This document shows positions 1-12,200 of a DNA stretch of 64,000 bases, piece by piece. Positions within the stretch are counted from its first letter, which is position 1; each line of letters starts with the position of its first letter. The position numbers and the translations under genes were made by a program. The stretch lies in the NCBI GenBank assembly GCA_013399855.1, contig VXAY01002875.1:841710-905709 (forward strand), written 5' to 3'. The stretch is from Oxyruncus cristatus (Eukaryota > Chordata > Aves > Passeriformes > Cotingidae). The notes beneath the pieces were generated by a model, which did no database searches, was not told where the DNA came from, and saw only the letters and a program-made list of their open reading frames with translations.

Positions 1-290
1 GGGCGGGCGCGGGGGCCGCGAACGGGCAGCGCCCGCAGATGCCCCCGGGCTACGGGCACCGGTCCTCGGGCACCCGGCGGGGCCACGGCGCGGGCTGCCG
101 CGGGCTGGCCGGGAGGAGGAGCCGGGGGCGAAGAGGCGGGAGCAGGAGGAAGAGGAGGGGGGGTCGGGCCGTGCCGAGGGTCGCGGCCGGCAGCTGCCAG
201 CGCTGGAGCGGTTCGCGATGCTCCGCGCCTTGCCGGGGCGCCTCGGGAGGCGGGAGGAGTGAACTGAGCGTCTCAACATCCCCGATGAAT
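1..290. promoter_or_regulatory. CpG island, promoter/first-exon region cut by the left edge
   Basis: I count about 40 CpG dinucleotides in the first 285 bases, against near absence in most of the following kilobases. The sequence is G+C-rich with GGGCGG-type Sp1-like boxes (near 1-10, 129-140 and 250-258), and it drops abruptly to AT-rich DNA after about 290. A few CpGs continue to 445, including a GGCGGAAGTTTTCCGCGG stretch at about 426-443 that contains ETS-like and E2F-like cores. This is the signature of a vertebrate housekeeping-type promoter. The transcript direction cannot be read from the sequence. From mammalian synteny (FYN next to CCN6, divergent) I infer it could be the FYN 5' end, transcribed leftward, but no FYN exon is visible. 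The Arg/Gly-rich frame at 39-374 is what G+C-rich DNA gives by chance. Confidence 0.8.
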
Positions 291-3200
291 GGGAGAACAG
301 CCTTAAGTAGATTATGCCTCTTTGGGAAAGACTACGTCTTGTTTTACTATTACGATTCTTTTTTTTATCCCTAATTCTTCAAATTGGCGATAGTGGGTTA
401 TAAGGCAACGGTGGCAGTGAAATAGGCGGAAGTTTTCCGCGGTTATGGTTTTATTCCATTTTCCACATTTAATCGCGGAATATTTGGGCCAGCCTTGTTG
501 GGAGGAGCGTCAGCCTCACCATGGCTGTGTTCCAGGGGTATACCTGCCGTCCCCACGGCACGGCTGGACACTTTTGCTGGGGCTTCGATCTTGCACTGCA
601 CCCAAAGATGTGCAGACTTCGCTGTCCTCCAGTCACGGTGCACCCTGCCCCACAGGCAGGTGATTAGAAAAGTTCTCTGTACACTTTGTTCCCTTCGGGT
701 TTTCAGGACTGCCATAAATCCTCCCGGCATTTCTCAAGGTGTTGCATCCACCTCAAACGCCCTCTGAAAGAATCGCATGCTCCAGCTTCAGGTCTTCTCT
801 CCAGCACTACCCTGTCTGTGACCTTGGATGCTCCCATACTGACAACAGACTGGCACATCTCCCTGTCCCTTATCTCCTAGCCTGGAAAGCTCTTCTGCTT
901 TAGCTCCAACAAGAACAGGAGAGACATGTAAAATACAAATGTAGAGGTAGAGAAACCTAACTAAACCTGTTGAAATAACAAACTATAACAAGTTTTCAAT
1001 AATTAAGAATTCATTTTTTGCTGCCGATATTTAACCAGAGAATTATTTAATCTTGACAATTTGATTTCCTGATGAAATTGCAGTTTTTACAAGTTCAACT
1101 ATAACCTTGTTTCCTATCAGAATGTCTACAGCTGTGTGTTCACAATAAGAAAGAGTTTCACTTCTCTGTCTGGGTGACTATAGGTTGTGTGTCGGTGACT
1201 TGATCATTACATTTCAGGACCAAACAGCGTTTGTTTCATGAGTTCTAATAAAGAATTTGGAAAGGATAGGAATTTCAAAATTAAATGTCACTTATGGCAC
1301 TTCTCTTTCTAAACCTGATTACAGATGTAAAAAGAAACGAAATTTTCAGGCTCCTAAGGAGCTCATTTTAAGTTCCCTCCTAATCCTTCAATGAAGGTTG
1401 ATTTTTTTTAAAAATTGTATTACCACATAAAACATATAAACAGCACAAGAGTATAAATGTATAGATAATTGAAAAAACAATTTTTGCTTTTCCTTCTCTT
1501 GAGTGATAACAGCAGCTCAGTGGAGAGGTCTGATCCTGCCCTTCCAGAAACACTGATCGGGATCTTGATCCTATAGACTTTGAGAAGCACAGGCTGCAGC
1601 CACTGGGCCAGCAGCAGGCACAGCAGGCACCATTTCAGACAGAACAGAGCTGCTGCCCAGAGACCAGCCTGCCTCAGCTGGCCCAAAGCAGTCTGAAGGA
1701 AGAGCAGGGTTATGGAGACTATGTCTGTTCTGAACTGACTATCGGTTCCAGTTTGGAGACCATCAGGACTGCAAATGGTGTCTTAATACTCTAGGCTTCT
1801 CAGCAGAAAACCAGAATGTGGCTTTAGGTAAAGGGGCATTTTTGCAAGTCCTGTTTGCCTTCTTTTATGGGATTATACATAATCTTTCCTCTTCACAAGT
1901 CAATAGAGGTTTCTTTGGGATCTTAAGCATCTTGGAAATTAATCAAACAACCAGATAATCTTTCTGCAAAAGCTATAGGAAAGAAATGCACTTGATTTTA
2001 TAATCAGAAAGTGGGAGTATAGAGTCTTGTCCAAAACTTTGAATGCTCTTGCTGTGAATTAAAATCAACATTGCACAAAGAAAAAACCAAATAACCAACT
2101 AAAAAACTACTTGCCACTCTATTTTGAACCAAACCAGAAAATAACCAACTAATCAATGAAAGCAGACCAAAGCAATATCACACAGCAGCCACAGAACTGC
2201 TCTAAGCCAGGGCAGATAAACTGGCTTGGCAGCATGTCATAGAAAGTCTGATGCTCTGAGCGAGTATAGCTGAAGAGGAGCAAGGTGTGGAGGCAGGAAT
2301 CAAGTGCTGGAGTCAGGAATCAAGTGCAGGTAGTTGCATGGGAAGCACAGGAAGAAGCCTTGGGTTTCCCCTGTAGGGTACTTGTAATTTCCTTAGGATC
2401 ATAAAGGCCAGCAGAGCTGCTCTGAGTTCCTGTGGCCCCTGTGGCAGGTGTGAGACGTGCTGGAGTGTTCCCTTCACATGAGTCAAGCCTACGTGTGCCC
2501 ACGGCAGGTCCGCACACAAGTCTTGTTCTTTGGCACTCACCACCATGGCTTGAGTGTAGTGATATCTCCTTCAGAAATCACCCAGAAAGCCTGCCAGATA
2601 TTCTCCCAGTCAAACAGAAGAAATATTTAAATTTACCCACATAATACAGGAGCAGTTCCTTATATTCTTCTTTTACTCTCCCAACTTTTCTAAGCATCTT
2701 ACCCTGAAGTCCACGACACTGTTTTCTCTCTCTTTCCTCTATGTGGCCTTCCTCCTTATGCCAAACTACTTTCTCCTTTCTCCAACCTCACCTTAAAACA
2801 TTTATTCATTAAAACCTTGAAATAATGTCCATGGCTTCTCCATCAGTGATTGTCATGGAAAATGTGAAAAATACTGTCAAAATCTTAGTTCTGCAGTCAC
2901 ATGCACTAAATAATGTGGAGTCGAGATCTTCTCCTTTCCTTCATGTTCCCTGCTCCTATCTTCCTATAGAGCTACACGGCTTTTTGCAGCAGTATGAAAA
3001 TTAAGAGCCTAATTAGGATTTATTTGTAATAATAATTTATCATTGGGGAATGCAGTCACAAAATGACACAGGAGTGCATGTTGGAGTTGTCAGTAGGCAA
3101 GGAATTAGTGACAGCTATCATGAATGTATGCTGAATAAATAATAGCCACGGTTTGCAAAGAAAGGTGATGTTTTGAGAAGCAAAACATGTCAGGTTTGTA

Positions 3201-5907
3201 ATAGCAAGGAGATGTAAAGGCAGGTCTTTTGTAGAACAGGGCAGGACATTAGTTACATTTTCTTGGTAGTTTCAAGCCACTGTTGGTAAAACTAGACTGA
3301 CTCAGAAAAACCTGTCAGAATTGTTTGCTGGATTCTTCTGAGCCATAATTTGTAAAAGTGAGATCCTAAGAAACTTGTATTTTAAAAGACCCCCAAAGTG
3401 TTAAATTTTACACTTTCTTTTTTAAATCAAAACATTTTGATTGAGCTTACCTTTCATAAGGGTAACCGAATGTCACGTTCAAATTCTTCACTCAAACCAC
3501 TACAGTAATCACAGTCTGATAGGTGACTAATCTGCTCCATCATTTTATCTTCTGTCTTACACTTCCTCCCTTTCTACATTGCTAACTCGGCAACACTTCC
3601 ATTCGTTTTGGTTTTGGCTGTGTGTATTTTACCAGCTGTAGTCTGTCATGTATAGCATATTATAAATAATTACAGAGTAGTGGGGGAAAAAAGGGATCTG
3701 AACTTGCCTACAGTATTTTAGGAGGCTGACAGTATTTGCCTGGCACATCCCACAATATTTCCTCGACTGGGGAGTGCTAAATGGGTCTTGCTGACTTACA
3801 GGTGATTACTGCCAGGGGATGCTGAGGTAGCAGGTCTGCCTCCCTGGGGACACCATCTTTGAGATGGGAACAGCAGCCTGGAAGCAGAAGGGAAGGTTTG
3901 AGCTGAGCTCCTCATCCTGCTCATCAGCACTAGTCACACTAATACACAGAAGCAAAATAAAGGGTATTGGCAGGGATAGCAAAAGAGTGCTTTGCCTTTT
4001 GTGCAATAGGTAGATCATCTGTGGGAGCAAGTAGACAGGAGAAACTTCATTACCTTATGTCTCCAAAGAATAAACAGAAGAGGCCTTCCTTATTGCTGTA
4101 GAGGGTCAAATCTCAAATGTTTACATACATATGAACCTACTTTTCTTATTGTCTTAGAATATTCCTAAAATAAAAATTGGAAGAGGTGTTTCCTCAAACA
4201 CTATACAAAGGTTTTCCCAAACCAGTAAAGCAGACATTAAACTGTAAGAATAACATCTTCAAATGGGATCACACATTTTCTAAAAGTTAAATGTCTGTGT
4301 TTATAAGCTTCTTGTGTGTTTGCACTCTCTGTGGCTTACACATGGACATGGAAATAAAAAATACACATGGGGCTACCTTAGAAAATCCAGAAATAACATT
4401 AAAATATTAAAGCCATGTTCTCATAACTTCCAGACCTATTAGAAGTCATATCCTACTAAAGTCAGAAAAAAATTTCTTACTCTTATTTTATGTTGTCAAA
4501 TAAACATTTTAAATTCTCTGTAAAAGTTGGTAAAAGGTATTGACTTTCAGTAAAAATATTTTTTAAATGACAGTGAGGAGCCTGTGGGATAGGAACACTG
4601 GGAACAACAGTGCACCTATAACCCAGCCAAGGAATATATCAATTCTCTTCTGGGGATAGTATATTTTCAAAGGAGACAGTGTGTATATTACATTACATAA
4701 TTTTGTAGAAATGAAGAACAGATAATATACTTAAAGATGCATTATTGTTGTCTTTCTGCTGTCAGCATGAAGGCTCTGCTGAGCATCAGGGGAATGCTGG
4801 AAAGGCTGGCTTCCTACATTGGAATAAACCTGGAAAAAAACCCAAGTTTGTTCTTAAATATCACTTTCTTAATTTACTTGAAGAGACCAAACCTATAGTA
4901 GATCTATTGACAAATTGCAGATATATTTCCAAGAAACAGGCCCACATAGGGCTTTGTGATTCCCAGAAGTATACATTTTCCAAAGAATTATCTCCAAATG
5001 CCAAAAAATAGCAGTAAACTGTTTCTTATCTGTCACTGTCTCCAAGCCACACTGTGTAACAGGACTTACATAGCAATCTTCAGGTCTAAAATGTCAGCGA
5101 GTGCTGAGAAATAACTGATTCTGTAAGGATACCTCAGGTTATCCGAGGGAATACTTTGACTATAGCGCTTCTCTCCCCAGCATATAAAATGGGGTTAAAA
5201 ATGTCTTCTTACTTGTGCAGCATGACGTTTAATTACTATTTATACATAATTAAAGATATTCTGGGCAGACTGTACTACTGTAGAAGCTCATGGAGAAAGT
5301 TAGTAATACGGTTTCTATTGTAGGACTGGATTTCTGAACTGTGCCACCTCCTGATGTGAGGAGAGGAATATTTCTATTTCTCCCTTTAATTCTTTTGGCC
5401 ATTATGACACAAAATGAGTCAGGATCCTCTCAAAAAAATGATCCATGTTCCTGTGACTAACTGCTGCATTCACTCAGGGAGGCTACAGCAAGGTTATGTA
5501 AACTGTCCCAGTTCTGGCACTACCCAACTATTGAACTCTTGACCTTCCACTTCTCATGTTCTTTTAATCTATTTTTGCATGTGATTTTCCAGTTGGTTTT
5601 TTTTTTTAATGGTAAAATAACCCAGAGATCTGTTAGCTGGGAGTAGACTGGTTCCATATGTATCATTAACAAAGATGTATGCTAATGAGCTTATTAGAAG
5701 GTTGGGAGAGTCGTTTGCTTGCCTGCACTCCTCCTCCTGGAGGAGTTACCACTCAGAAGCAGTGGGCTGTCATTGCCTGTCTGGGACAATTATTAGGAAG
5801 GTACAAAATGCATATCTTACCATAGAGTTTCCAGCTCTCTGCTGACAGTAGAGTGCTAGTGGTGTTCCCACACTTTGGGGTAAGGGTCCAACTTGCCATA
5901 GATCATC
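291..5907. other. Intergenic DNA, no gene seen
   Basis: AT-rich, CpG-poor DNA. I see no exon with credible splice sites and no recognisable protein. Small frames such as 4745-5011 plus (88 codons) and 1420-1686 minus have no family motif I recognise. The only local structure noted is a short 20-base tandem duplication at 2291-2330. Confidence 0.6.
2291..2330. repeat. Two-copy 20-bp tandem duplication
   Basis: Two adjacent 20-base units sharing the core CAGGAATCAAGTGC, differing at two positions. It looks like a local slippage duplication. Confidence 0.7.
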
Positions 5908-6465
5908 TTACCTTCTTTCCCAAATCTGCTGCTTTCTACCTATGCTCATAAGGACTGTCTTTACTGCCCCATACATTTGTCCCTGTCCCACACCAAGGCC
6001 CTTGATATACTGCTTTACTGTTACTAACCCTACTTCTAAACCTATCACAAATGACGTGAAGACTTGTGGACTGTGTTCCAAGTAAGGATTAATAAGATTT
6101 GCATTTGCTTTTAGCTTATTAATCAGAGCCTCTTCCGCTGCTGTTATCTCCAAGGAAAAAACATCCAGCTCATCGCGCTCTTTGCCCACACTGTGTTTGC
6201 TGGCCCCTGCAAATGGATGTGATTCAGTGCGAATCTCCCATCACCTTGGCTGTCATCACGTCGGCAGCACCACACAGTGCTGTTGTGGAGCTGCAGATTT
6301 GAGTGCCACTGCCCTTGTTTTGCATCATTCTCACCTCTTGTAGTGTTTTGAACTGACTGTTTTGTTGACAATGTCAAAATGAACCTATGCCGTAATTGCC
6401 TTATTTTCTAACCGGGATCCTCAATTGCTTGGCAATTGTAATTGCATCTGTTATTGAGAATGAAT
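5908..6465 (-). pseudogene. Decayed coding-like fragment, unidentified
   Basis: On the minus strand a frame shows strong purine-first codon periodicity over about 180 codons but is broken. Reading leftward from about 6465, it passes in-frame stops at 6401-6403 (TAA) and 6374-6376 (TGA). It then stays open to about 6230, where a one-base shift is needed to enter the open frame that ends at the TAA at 5908-5910. The intact last part (about 90 codons) is helical-looking and contains ALINKLKANANLINPYLE. Its end, AGAAGG|TAAGA, also reads as a splice donor, so the TAA might be intronic. I do not recognise the family. It could be an old processed pseudogene, a remnant exon or an endogenous viral fragment. 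The broken state argues against a working gene. No poly(A) tail or target-site duplication was found. Confidence 0.35.
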
Positions 6466-8820
6466 TTTGAATCCTTCTGCTAAAGAAAAAACAATAATCA
6501 TGGCACCATGCCATAGCTGCCTGTATGCAGATGACCATGCTCATCATTTGAACATTCCCTAGCTTTCTCTGGAAAACAGATATAGGATGTAGTGAAACCA
6601 GGCAGAAGGAGAAACAAAATAAATGCAGCCACACTGCTCTCCGAGATAGACATACAGGCACATGCTGAACAGAGCCATCGACACTAAGCTGGTGAGTACT
6701 CAAGTGAAGAACTAAAAACTTTCTAAGATTGTTTCCACCCAAAAAGACTGTGTGCTCAGTCTGGAACAGATGACCATCCTTCTGAACTTATAAAAATTCT
6801 TGTGGTTATCAAATCTAAAAGTACCTAAATATGATAATTTTTAAGACATAAAAGAATATTCCTCAACAAAACTCCAAAATGCAGGAGTAAGGAGCCGTTT
6901 CCCATGTAAATGCAAGATTTAAGATGAACTAGACCTAGAATACTTAATCCACTAGGAGGAAGAGAGAAAACATGAAATTGTAGCCTATTAATGCCAAACC
7001 CAAATGCATAGAGGTAAAAAGTAGACAAAATTAAAAGGGAAAACCGAATAATCCGAGGAGTAAGAAAGACTTCAAAAGACTTTGTATAATCATGGAAAAA
7101 GAAGTCATTGAGATTAGGTGTACTGATAAAAAATACAAAATAACATTGTCAAGGAGGCAGGAAGTGAGACCAAGAGTGAGATTTTGCAGACACACAGTAT
7201 TAATGCAGTGCAAAGGCATGAAAACAGAAATGCTGCTGTAAACCTCAGACAACCTCATGATACAAATACAATATGGCATCAAAAAAACCAGCCCAAAATC
7301 AAACCCTGTGATATAAACTAAAAAAAAAAAAAGCCCCTCAGGAAATCAAATGCAAAACAAGCAGTAGGGTGGTAATAAATATGTGAAGCGGTAAGACTTC
7401 TTCAGCCTTGTTTGAGAGAAACACTCGGTCAACCAGAACCAGCTAGAGTACTATAACAGTGGCAGGATGGTATAAAATTCCAGCTGCCATCATTATTCTG
7501 AGTGCCTTGAGGGTGAGGTCAAGAGGGCTGTCATGGGTGTCACCGACTCAGGCAAGATAAGTGTCTTTTATTACACAGATCATGATGACTCTCACTGTGC
7601 AAGTTTTTTGCTGTACCCTTCTCTTGCGCACTTTTCCTACCAACAGGATGTTCTTTATTTTTAGATACCTATGCTTTGCTTCACTTCAGTGCTGGTTTCA
7701 TTTAAGAACTTAAAAGGCTTGGCTGGTAATCAAAATCCCTTTTCCCAAAAGTGCCTTTTGGGTGTCCCTGAAGCACACACGTGAGTGTGATTCCTTTTTT
7801 CCTGTGCTATGACTGAATGAGGAAAAGCTAGGCAAACACCACAGCCAGAGAAACTTGCACATTTGCAGACAACTAGAGTTCATGACTAAAAACCTTCCTG
7901 AACCAGGATTACCTGCTTTGGAGAAGCAGAGTGATTGCCAGTGCTTCATGGCAAACAATGGTAATGTCAAAAGCACTCAGGTAAGTAAAATGGCTCCTTT
8001 GAAAGATTATGGACCTCATCTAGATAAAGAAAGTTGGCAATGGCAATTAGGATTCCATCTTCAGAAGAGGTGAATAGTGCCTGCCAATGTCAGGAATAGG
8101 ATTAGGTGGATCTACTGGGAACAGCATGTATCTCACAACCTTCTGCTGACCACAACCTGCTTTGAGAGAGTTCAGGAAGTGGAATAAAATTTGACTGAAA
8201 ACACAGTAAAATGAACTTTTCTGCCATGTATTCACATGCGTTTGCTGACTTCCTAAGGATTATGTGTCAAAGAAGTCAAAGCAACACAGCTACATCTAAA
8301 GATAATTTCTAAAGGGCTTTAATATTAGGTCTATAAACTAGCTCACATTTTTTTCTACTATTTTGCCATCATCGGACAGCTGCTGAATTCTGAATAAAAA
8401 GGAAAAATATATCATAGATGAGGTAACCACATATAACCATTATAATACCAGGAAACAGGTAATCATTTATCCTGTATGACTGAAAAGGCAACAACACTGT
8501 ATGATGCTAGTGAGTTGTACTTTAAAGTAGAAATTTCCTACAGCAGAGACAGCTGGTAGCTTTTGGACTGAATTGATTATCAAAACAGAACCAAAAGACA
8601 CTCAAACCAAGAAGAAATGTCTAGCAATCGTGTTTGATGTGAGTCGTTTCATCACTAAGTTTGAGGATGTAAAACAACTGAAGTAGAAAATGACACTGAA
8701 TCACTAGAGGGCATTTTAAAGGAGTTATTGCTTGTGTCTCTCCATGATGCTGAAACTGCAATGCTACAATTTTGAGTTACCCAACAAAAAGATGGAATTA
8801 GATATATATAGCTGACTTAA
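6466..8820. other. Intergenic DNA, no gene seen
   Basis: AT-rich sequence with no convincing exon or repeat family. The minus-strand frames at 6825-7028 and 7031-7282 have hydrophobic, random-looking composition. A short A tract is present at 7321-7332. Confidence 0.55.
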
Positions 8821-9204
8821 TTTTCTGGTCATGAAAGTACAGCAAATGAACCAAAATACAAGATCCTCAAATTGCTAGAAAAATGGATGAGAGAAAGGCA
8901 CAGAAAGCAATCAAGCCAATTATTTGCCATTGTCAAGGAAGCATCTGAAAGGAATCTGACAACAAACCATATGAAACAAGAGCTCTTATCTATAATTTTG
9001 TGGAGCTGGGCATATGCCAAAGGAGAACTCCCACCCACGTGCACAACGTGCTTGAATTTTCGAGGCAGTCTGAGCATACAAGATAGCATCATAGTAAAGG
9101 CAGTCGGCTCACAGTGTTCAGATCACAGACGCTTCCTCGGAGCACCTTCTGAAACTGAAGTGTGTCTCCAAAAAACTGGAGATGTCACTGTTTGGCAGAC
9201 ATGA
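8821..9204 (+). other. Coding-like open stretch, unidentified
   Basis: An open frame of 128 codons including the stop follows an in-frame TAA just upstream (8818-8820). It has no start codon until the ATG at 8872. The codons have purine-rich first positions for most of their length, and the predicted peptide is charged and helical at first (around KLLEKWMRERHRKQ), then holds a Cys-Thr-Thr-Cys motif near codon 80. I know no family match. An AG at 8840-8841 could act as an acceptor, but the polypyrimidine tract is poor and I see no matching donor. It may be a coding fossil, a piece of an old transposon or chance. A random open frame of this length is not rare in 64 kb read in six frames. Confidence 0.2.
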
Positions 9205-12200
9205 CCAGGGATATCAAAGACCTGGTAAACAGTTGGGGTTCATATGGGAATGTGCAAAACCAGGCAAAGCTGATGAAATGCACGTAGCGTTTGGTTTGTT
9301 TGTGATCTAAATAAGGGACAGCGTGGGAATGAACTTGAGCATCGGTAACATGTCATCCACACCGTTTAATTGTCACTCCTGGCTTCTCCTGGTTGATTCA
9401 AACTTAGGTTTCTTCCAAGTGACTACCCCACAGATGGGTGGGCATGATCTATCCTGTTCCACTTGGAAACTGGGACCATCGATCAATCCATGATCCTCCC
9501 TTATTCAATGCTGTAGATATAGATAGTTACAGGCGCCTCAGAAAAAGGTAAAGCTTGCTCGTCCCCTCCCACCCACACTGCAGATATATTTTTCATGGCT
9601 GCCTCACTGAGCTGACCTAAGTGAGACCCTGAAATTGCCTTGGCTTCTCATCCCGCCCTGTCTGTGCACACATTGTGGGCTGTCTTTCAGGCGGATGGGA
9701 AGCAGATGATTGTCAGACACTGCACTGACCACAGCAGGAATCATTTCAGCAGGCCTGGTACTCTCAGCCTTTGTGCTTTCAGATAGTGGCTCTGAATTGG
9801 GCCACTCTGTTCAGATGATTTACTTTGGAAGAGGAGTTTCACGTCACCATCATGTTACAATGACAAAGCTTAATCACTGCTTGAAAGTGCTGCAGACCTA
9901 TTAAAGCAACCGCCTAAAAAGAAAATATGTGCAAAACCATGCCCGAATAGAGTAACATTCCCTGCAGAAAGTGTTAACAGCAGCCTGGTAAAAATGCTTG
10001 CTGTCAAGATGAATATATACCTTTGGTACTTAGCTCCATCAAACAGCAATGGTAGTAAGAGCAAGAGATAGGATGAAAGGATAACACCTACGGGCCAAAG
10101 CCTGCTGCTGTGGGCAAACTACCGTTCTCCAAGAATTTACCATTAAACTGATAAAGCCAGACAAGAAAGTATCACCCCACAGTTAATAAATACTCAACAC
10201 CAGAAGTTTGGTTGTCAGTGGGAGAAAAACCTGATATGTATTTCAGTACTGAGCACCTCAAAGTATACACCTGACTTTTTACAATAGCTCACAAACCCAG
10301 AGGTTTTCAGTCAAGCAAGCAGATCACTCAAAGAGAGATTATCTCTAGAGATAGTAGGTTAAGTGCTATAATGTAAACAAGGAGACTGTATTCATGCTCA
10401 TCTTTTGAGACAAAATTAAGTGTTAGAAGGAAAATCGCCCAAGTAGGGGGCATTATACCAAGACTAGGTGTGGCATTGTGTCTAGTGACCTCAAAAACTC
10501 AGCACGTAGTGTTTGATAAATGCAGAGAGCTGCAGCACAACTCTTGGCTATGCTGGTACTGGCAGCTGCCGTGGAGCAGGAGTAGCTGGGGAAGGCTGAG
10601 GTGCTTGCCGAGGGCTGCCTGGGACGGGAGGCCCAGTTTGTTCCCTGCGCTGCTGCCACATGAACCATTCCATGCCCCTTGGCCAGCGCACATGGCAAAC
10701 AGATTGTTATCTTGTCTCTCCCTCTTTCTGTCTGTGCTTGTGTACAGAACAAGAGGCATGATGTTTTGGAAGGACTTGAAGGCCAGCCAAAATGGAAACG
10801 AGAGAAATCATTGAAGCAGCTAATGGGCTGCAGCAAGAGGAAAAGGGAACACTGAAGTAAATAGCAGTCTTTCCATTAATTTCAGGGCAGCCTGGATCAA
10901 ACCCATATAAGCCGAAGGCTAGAAGCAGGAAATATCATGCTGAATATTAGGAAATAAACTGTGGCAGTGAGTGCAATCAAGCAATTTGTGCACAGGAAGA
11001 GCTTTGCCCTACTATGGATGGTGACGTACTATTACAGCACTCTAGAATCCTTTGGAATGAGTTTCCTCACTGTTACCTCATTATTTAGGATTTGTTTGTT
11101 TGTTTGTTTTTAATCCATTGTGCTCTGAAAGAAAAATACAAAGAGAACCCTCTTTTTACCTCCGTCCTTGGGAATAATGGGTTGTTTCAGGCGAAGAAAC
11201 CTCTGACACTTCAAACAGATCCAGTAAAGGTAATGTTCCTAATGAATTATTTGGCAACACAACATGCCAGTGCCCAAGAGATTCATACTTTGAAAAATAT
11301 TTTTGTTATTTAAATTTAGAGGAGGGAACACTTAAATCTCAAGCCAGGAATCTCCCTTTTCTCTTTGGGGCCTTTTACTTTGTTCTGCTTTGAGGTGTGC
11401 AAAATTTATTTTGACATCTCTTGCTTTTGGAATATTTTAAGTGAAAGATGATTTTTTGACAAAGCAGTTTAATTTTCAGAAGTTTGTGTTTCACACTTCA
11501 CAGACACCTGGAGTCAAACAGACCAGATCCTCAGCCCTACAAAAAGAGTGAAAAGTCATGGTAATTGCCCACTGAGGCAGTTGTCAAAGAAATAGGGAAT
11601 CCTTAGGTTCCACACAGTGGAAAAAAACCAAGGGACTTCACTATGAACATGTCTCACAGACGTAAAGAAACAGGACTTAGTTAGGTAAAACTAGTATTTT
11701 GTATCGCACCATGTGTGGTGTGCACTTTAGTCACAGTCTTCTCATGAATCAGTGTGGATGGTTTTCTCTGCAAAACATGTATTGCTAAATACTATCTCTG
11801 AAAAAACTAGAGCTGGGGAACCCTCCATAAGCAATCCCCAAATGCCCAGAAAATCAGTATTACTGACAGTAATCCTCCATAAACAACCAGCAGAAAATCA
11901 GCTTCCACGGCTTCTCCCCCTTGTTCTGATCTGGTCTATTCTTTTGAGCTGTTTCTGGCACAGTCCTTTTGCCTTGTCCTGAATCTTTTTTATGTGCAGA
12001 GGCTCAAGGTCTAATCAGCATTAGTGACACAATGAAACTGAGGGCATTATCACTTACACTGTGCAGTGCAGCGTACTTCAGAGCCCCACGAGGCAGCATC
12101 ACATGAGCTCTTCTGGAAAGGGAAGGACATACAACAAATTTGCTAGTTTTGTGCATCTGTGCTTCTTTGGGAACCAAGGCAAAGATTTCTGCTAGGTGCT

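Noticed and set aside
39..374. 111-codon plus-strand frame starting in the CpG island
   Set aside because: Arg/Gly-rich translation typical of G+C-rich promoter DNA, with no family motif; the frame simply runs out into AT-rich sequence.
5908..6465. Naming the coding fossil as a specific endogenous virus
   Set aside because: I could not match any viral family by eye; the sequence only supports calling it a decayed coding-like fragment.
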